Source of the DNA: Flaccisagitta enflata
Taxonomy: Eukaryota > Chaetognatha > Sagittoidea > Aphragmophora
Assembly (NCBI GenBank): GCA_965153355.1
Contig: OZ231126.1
Location: 82,460,001-82,524,000 of the forward strand
DNA: 64,000 nucleotides
Direction: 5' to 3'
Shown piece by piece: positions 59,690 to 64,000 of this stretch. The translations under genes and the position numbers were made by a program. The first letter of the stretch is position 1; each line of letters opens with the position of its first letter. The notes under the pieces are model-generated. The model searched no databases. It saw only the letters and a program-made list of their open reading frames with translations, and was not told the DNA's origin.

Positions 59690-60120
59690 GACCATCATAA
59701 TTTCTTACTATCAAAAAAGTGATCATGTTCGTTTTTTAAAAAATTGTTTTGAGAGCCTAATTTTGTTGCAGTGGGATAAAAAGTATGTGATCTTCTCTGA
59801 ATTAAAGCTTTTATAAACTTCTGCTGTTTGAGAATTGTTAACCTGCTTTCCTAGCTCTAATGTATGCTCTGATATTTTGATTTATTTTTACTGAAAAATC
59901 ATAGTTTTCTAAAATAACAATTGTTCCTTTTGTAACAAGACAACACCGTTACCTTTGAATTCATAAAATGAAATGTTTTAAACCAAGATAAAAGCGGAAG
60001 ATGAGGAATTTTAAGAAGGAAAGCGGTCATCTTCTTAGTTTTCATCCATGTATTGAGTTAGGCAGGACAGAAAATCAAATTTTTATCTGACATATGATAA
60101 ACCAGTATTTTGGATCAGAA
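59690..60120 (-). repeat. Diverged part of the right arm
   Basis: Matches 49920-50560 only loosely, with patches such as AACAATTGTTCCTTTTGTAA and GTATTTTGGATCA. Divergence here is far higher than in the gene region, so this may be an older paralogous block or the edge of the swapped segment. Confidence 0.6.
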
Positions 60121-60535
60121 GTAAACACACACACACGCACTAAACACACACACACACACAAAAAAGGTTTGCCATCATGACCCCATGACCAAGGTTTGCC
60201 TTCTTGGACTTCAGTGTTTAATGTTCATGCAAACGTCATGGACTTTAAGGTGCCGTCATGACTTTAAGGTATGCCGTCGCGGACTGTAAGGTATGCACGC
60301 TTAATACGGGACATCAATTATTTTTTCAAAAAAAAAAATTTTTTTATGGAAATTTTTTTTTATTTTTTTTTTTTTTTGAAATTTTTTTTTTTGAAATTTT
60401 TTTGAATTTTTTTTTGAAAATTTTTTTTTTTGAAAAATTTTGTTTGAGATTTTTTTGATCTTTTTTTTCTTTTTGTAGTGTATCTTCTCGAGTCGCGTCA
60501 TGTTATTTAGAAAGTTTGTAATTACAGTCCCCAGT
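60121..60535 (+). repeat. GCCGTCATGGACTT repeat, right-arm-only segment
   Basis: A (CA)n tract, then TTGCCNTCNTGGACTT units, GCCGTCATGACTTTAAGGTA, an A/T block (60330-60470), GAGTCGCGTCATG and TTACAGTCCCCAGTCGGGGA. Same order as 13.5-14.0 kb. Confidence 0.7.
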
Positions 60536-60539
60536 CGGG

Positions 60540-61140
60540 GACTGTAATTTTGAAGCTTTTTATGTTTAGGAATGAGGTAATCTTGGTATTAGTATGCTAG
60601 TTCTAGCTTAGAGAATGCTATGTAATCAAAATTTTATTGGAAAAATATTTATACAATGTTTTTTTATGCCTATGCAGGGCCGTTTTGGGTACCCCTAGGT
60701 ACCTGATACGAAGAAATTTTGTTAAAAAAATATTTGGATAATATTCTTCATGAAAAAATGGTGTTTTTCTTCAAAAATGCTATAAAGTTGGGTTAAAGTG
60801 AAACCCTTTGAATCCTGGCTCCTGATTGGTCAGCGACCAATCCTAACCGCCAATCAGGAGCCAGGATTCAAAGGACTTAACTTTGACCCATTTTTTCAGT
60901 ATCTTTGAAGAAAAACACCTTTTTTCTTTTAGATATGAAAAAAAACATTAAAGGATTTTTCCAAATATTTTTTTACCAATTTTCTTTGTACTAGGTACCT
61001 AGGGGTAACGAAAATGGCCCGCATAGGTGAAAAAAATTTTTTTCTAACAAGATTTTTGTTCCATTACATTCTTTAGGCTAAAACTAGTAGATTGATACCA
61101 AGATCACCTCATTCCTAAATAAACAATTGTAGTTATGACC
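60540..61140. mobile_element. GGTACC-family foldback, well preserved
   Basis: Arms mirror around about 60835: TTTAGGAATGAGGTAATCTT, CTTGGTATTAGTATGCTAGT, GGGTACCCCTAGGTACCTGA, AATATTTGG, and at the tip CTTTGAATCCTGGCTCCTGA with its near-exact complement. The left-arm locus lacks it. Confidence 0.82.
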
Positions 61141-61600
61141 ATTTAAACCTTAAAATAATACCCAAAATTCTCAAATGCCCATAAAATCTAAAATATCGGT
61201 TGTAAAACAAAAATATTCAGGATTTTTGAACAACTTCTCAGGGCACACCTGTACACCAAAAGTGAGCAAAATCTATCATTTGAGGGTTTAATGATTTGGT
61301 TGGTTTCTCCTGAAATTACCCATTTCTTTTTATTTAATGAAAATATTTTTTTTTTATAATTGCTTAAAAAACAAACTTTTATATTGATATAGATATATGA
61401 TCAAAGAGATTATTGGAAAAAAAGTCGAATAACGTAATTCGACTTTTTGAAACATAGGAGAAAAATAAAGTCTTCCATTTTCGGTTTTAGGACATTTTAG
61501 AAAGTTGTGCGGTTTTGTGGTTGGGAGTATATATTTATTTTTTCGCGTTTTTTGCAAAAAAATAAATATTTTTCATTGATCTCAATTTTTGGCCCTATGT
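61141..61600. other. AT-rich, no gene seen
   Basis: Part of the right-arm-only segment. It contains TCGAATAACG...CGTAATTCGA-type small dyads and no exon. Confidence 0.4.
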
Positions 61601-61679
61601 AATGATAGGGAAAAGTAAAGATGTTACGCAAATTGACTCCAATTTTTATGACGCTAGCTTTGATATTTTAACCTGCATA

Positions 61680-62105
61680 GAGAGAGAGAGAGAGACAGAC
61701 AGAGAGACAGAGAGAGAGAGAAAGAGACAGAGAGAGAGAGACAGAGAGAGAGAGACAGAGACAGAAAGAGAGAGAGAGACAGAGAGAGAGAGACACACAC
61801 AAAGACAAAAGAGAGAAACAGAGAGAGACAAAGATAGAAAAAGTGAGAGACCAAGAGAAACAGAGAGAGACAAAGAGAGAAACAGAGAGAGACAAAGAGA
61901 GAAACAGAGAGAGACAAAGAGAGAAACAGAGAGAGACAAAGAGAGAAACAGAGAGAGACAAAGAGAGAAACAGAGAGAGACAGAGAAACAGAGACAAACT
62001 GAGACAGAGAGAGAGAGAGAGACAGAGAGATACAGAGAGACAGAGACAGAGAGATACAGAGAGACAGAGAGATAGAGACAGAGAGAGAGAAAAAAGACAG
62101 ACTGA
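61680..62105 (-). repeat. AGAGAGACAGAGAC repeat, right arm
   Basis: Complement of 48160-48610 with a different number and order of GAAACAGAGAGAGACAAAGA units. The 157-199 residue open frames on both strands are artefacts. Confidence 0.95.
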
Positions 62106-62706
62106 CAGAGGCACATACACACACACTCCAAGACCAAAAGGAAAAAGAGACAGAGAGACATTGAATAACAAAAACAAACAAGCAGTCTATCAAACATAAT
62201 GAGATGCACTACCAAAAGAACATGCACAGAAAAAACTACTCCCATTTAAGACTTTTTCCGGTCGGCGAGAGCCGCCCTTATTGGTCTAATTCAAAAATAA
62301 GAACAAATTAAGAACACTTGAGCCTCAAAAAAGGGCTGAAAAAAAGAACACTAAGGCTGACTTTAAAAATTCATGTCCTTGTATAATGAAACGCGTGTAA
62401 CGTACATCAACAAGTTTAGCTAAAGTGACAAGAGTTTGTGACGAGTTTGGAGAAGTTACCAGATGGTTATCAATCCTATGACAGCATCCTATTTTAGCAT
62501 CAGTTTTCCAACTGCCTGTATATATCAATTCAATATCAGTTACCATTCACGGGACGGTTGAACACACAAGTTTGAGCAATCAAATGGCACTAGTTTGTTT
62601 ATTCTGGCGCTGACTTACCATTCCCTAACTCCAGAATTCAAACCGGTCCACTTTTAAGATCAGTCACAGGACGAGACATCACATGCTACATGACAGACAT
62701 TTAAGT

Positions 62707-63363
62707 ACAGTGGGAACGCGATTTAACGACCCTGAAGGGACTGGGGATTTTTGGTCGTTAAATCCGAATGTTGTCAAATCGAATTTTTAATTTTCTTTTA
62801 ATGGTATAAACCGTTTCACAATTATGCAACTCAGGATCAGTGTTCTATCAATTTTTTATAGTTGTGTAAATGCCAACAGACAAACATATAGAAAGGCAGA
62901 CAGAACTACAGATGAACAAAGAAAGACAGACAAACAAAAAAAAAAACAGACATATGATAGACAGACAAATAAATGTGGTCCTTCAGAAATTCAGTGTTAT
63001 GTAAAAGAACAAGTATACAATATCATATATTGTTTGAGGGATATGAAATATCACTGAAAAACACATTCAAATCACATTTAAATCTTTTCAAGAAAAAATT
63101 TTTTCTGCTGACATTTTATTTTTTTTGTTTATAAGATTTTTTATAGATTTTTAAGCTTTTACATCAAAAGTCCTAGTTGACTATATTGAAATGCAAATGT
63201 CACTAAATCAGGAAAAAAATTTCTAAGGGACCTAGAAATAGTGACTTTAAATCAGGTAAAATTAACATTATAAAAGCCTGTAAAAATTTGGGACCAGAGA
63301 AACCTAGATGTTAAATCCGAAATGTTGTTAAATCAGGTGACAAAAAGGCGGTAGTCCACTGTA
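62707..63363. mobile_element. pogo/Tc1-like MITE, right arm
   Basis: CAGTGGGAACGCGATTTAAC at one end, CGCCTTTTTGTCACC complement and CCACTG at the other; TA outside both ends. Its outer end keeps about 40 bp that are deleted in the left-arm copy. Confidence 0.82.
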
Positions 63364-64000
63364 CTTCATGTTTAGTACTATTTAAACAAAATTGAAATGA
63401 CAAAATACCAGTAGGTGGATTTGTCAAAATTATGATAAGTATGTTTTTACTTTGTTCTGTGAGATAAACAAATTTATCCGAAGACTTTCGGTTTTACACT
63501 TTATTGAATCTCACTAGACAAATAAGAAGTATTTTTTCCATAATTTTGACAAAAGTCAATTTTCATTCTGTCCGTGTACTTTGGTTCTAAATAGTAGTGA
63601 TGAAATCTGATCAAGTGTTGACGCAACTATATCCTTGTGGAATTGGCGGAGTTAGTGGTTTTGGACAAGGAACTGGGACGATGAAGTGATTTCTTTTTGT
63701 TTCTATTCCTATCGGACAGTTGATGAGAAACTGCAATTCATGTCAACATCACAATTTGTTTACTCGTTCTCTACATTTGACACAGTTGCTTACATGCCGT
63801 TTTCGTCCTGGTAGAGCCAGAGACGGAAACAGGAATATTTGATCATCCTAATAAGATAGATGGGATGAAAGATAGTTTAGCTTGTCAGTGCGATTGGTGC
63901 GTACTTTTTTACGGCGGATTAATCAAGCCTTATTGAAAGGAAACTGTCATCAACTTACCCATACTCTTTTACCTCATTTAAATATTTGGATCGAGTTAGT

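Larger units (their letters stand above)
55215..64000 (-). repeat. Giant palindrome, right arm (runs off the window)
   Basis: Reverse complement of 46241-55110 apart from 60.1-61.67 kb, which has no left-arm counterpart. The pairing is still in progress at the last base. Confidence 0.93.

Overview
This is nuclear DNA from an animal (metazoan). Its genes have GT-AG introns up to about 7 kb long. Two housekeeping proteins, BMS1 and RFC1, can be rebuilt exon by exon and have animal-like lengths and motif order. The gaps are filled with microsatellites, minisatellites, foldback elements and MITEs. I cannot name the lineage; nothing looks bacterial or viral.

Layout. (1) 0-3 kb: two minisatellites, a foldback element and a three-exon C2H2 zinc-finger gene on the minus strand. 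(2) 3-5.7 kb: repeats and one possible orphan 3' terminal exon. (3) 5.8-20 kb: BMS1, eight coding exons, 1328 aa by my count. Introns 2 and 3 hold nested MITEs, a 2.2 kb 19-bp minisatellite and long CT tracts. (4) 20.1-25.5 kb: RFC1, five coding exons on the same strand, only 184 bp after the BMS1 stop. Its first exon is broken by a 14-bp tandem duplication just after the BRCT domain. (5) 26.9-29.3 kb: a satellite array whose monomers are themselves inverted repeats. (6) 29.5-39 kb: a dense repeat field, much of it foldback elements. (7) 39.4-42.5 kb: the last four exons of an unrecognised gene on the plus strand. (8) 42.9-45.4 kb: nested elements with visible target-site duplications. (9) 46.2 kb to the window end: a giant imperfect palindrome with arms of at least 8.8 kb, centred near 55.16 kb. 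Each arm carries a copy of the same two-exon cysteine-rich gene. The arms differ by substitutions, microsatellite lengths and one swapped internal segment, so this is either a real palindrome or two haplotypes joined head to head.

The most unusual signal is a dispersed class of short elements that start with a perfect or near-perfect hairpin and run into a GTC-rich microsatellite (GTCCGTCC, GTCGTC or GTCTGTC). In the commonest class the hairpin arms differ from copy to copy, yet both arms change together so the pairing is kept. The conserved tail reads CCCCTGCCCACCCGTCCGCA, then about 8 bases later a GTGTATCCGGCCTTGTTT motif. Alongside it are at least seven foldback or MITE-like elements with different ends that all sit between TA dinucleotides. 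Two of these lie within 25 bp of BMS1 splice donors.

BMS1 (40S ribosome biogenesis GTPase) and RFC1 (clamp-loader large subunit) do not share a pathway. Their tight spacing, with a splice-acceptor-like site just before the RFC1 start, raises the possibility of co-transcription. All coordinates of repeats are by eye and may be off by several bases unless a TA boundary is stated.
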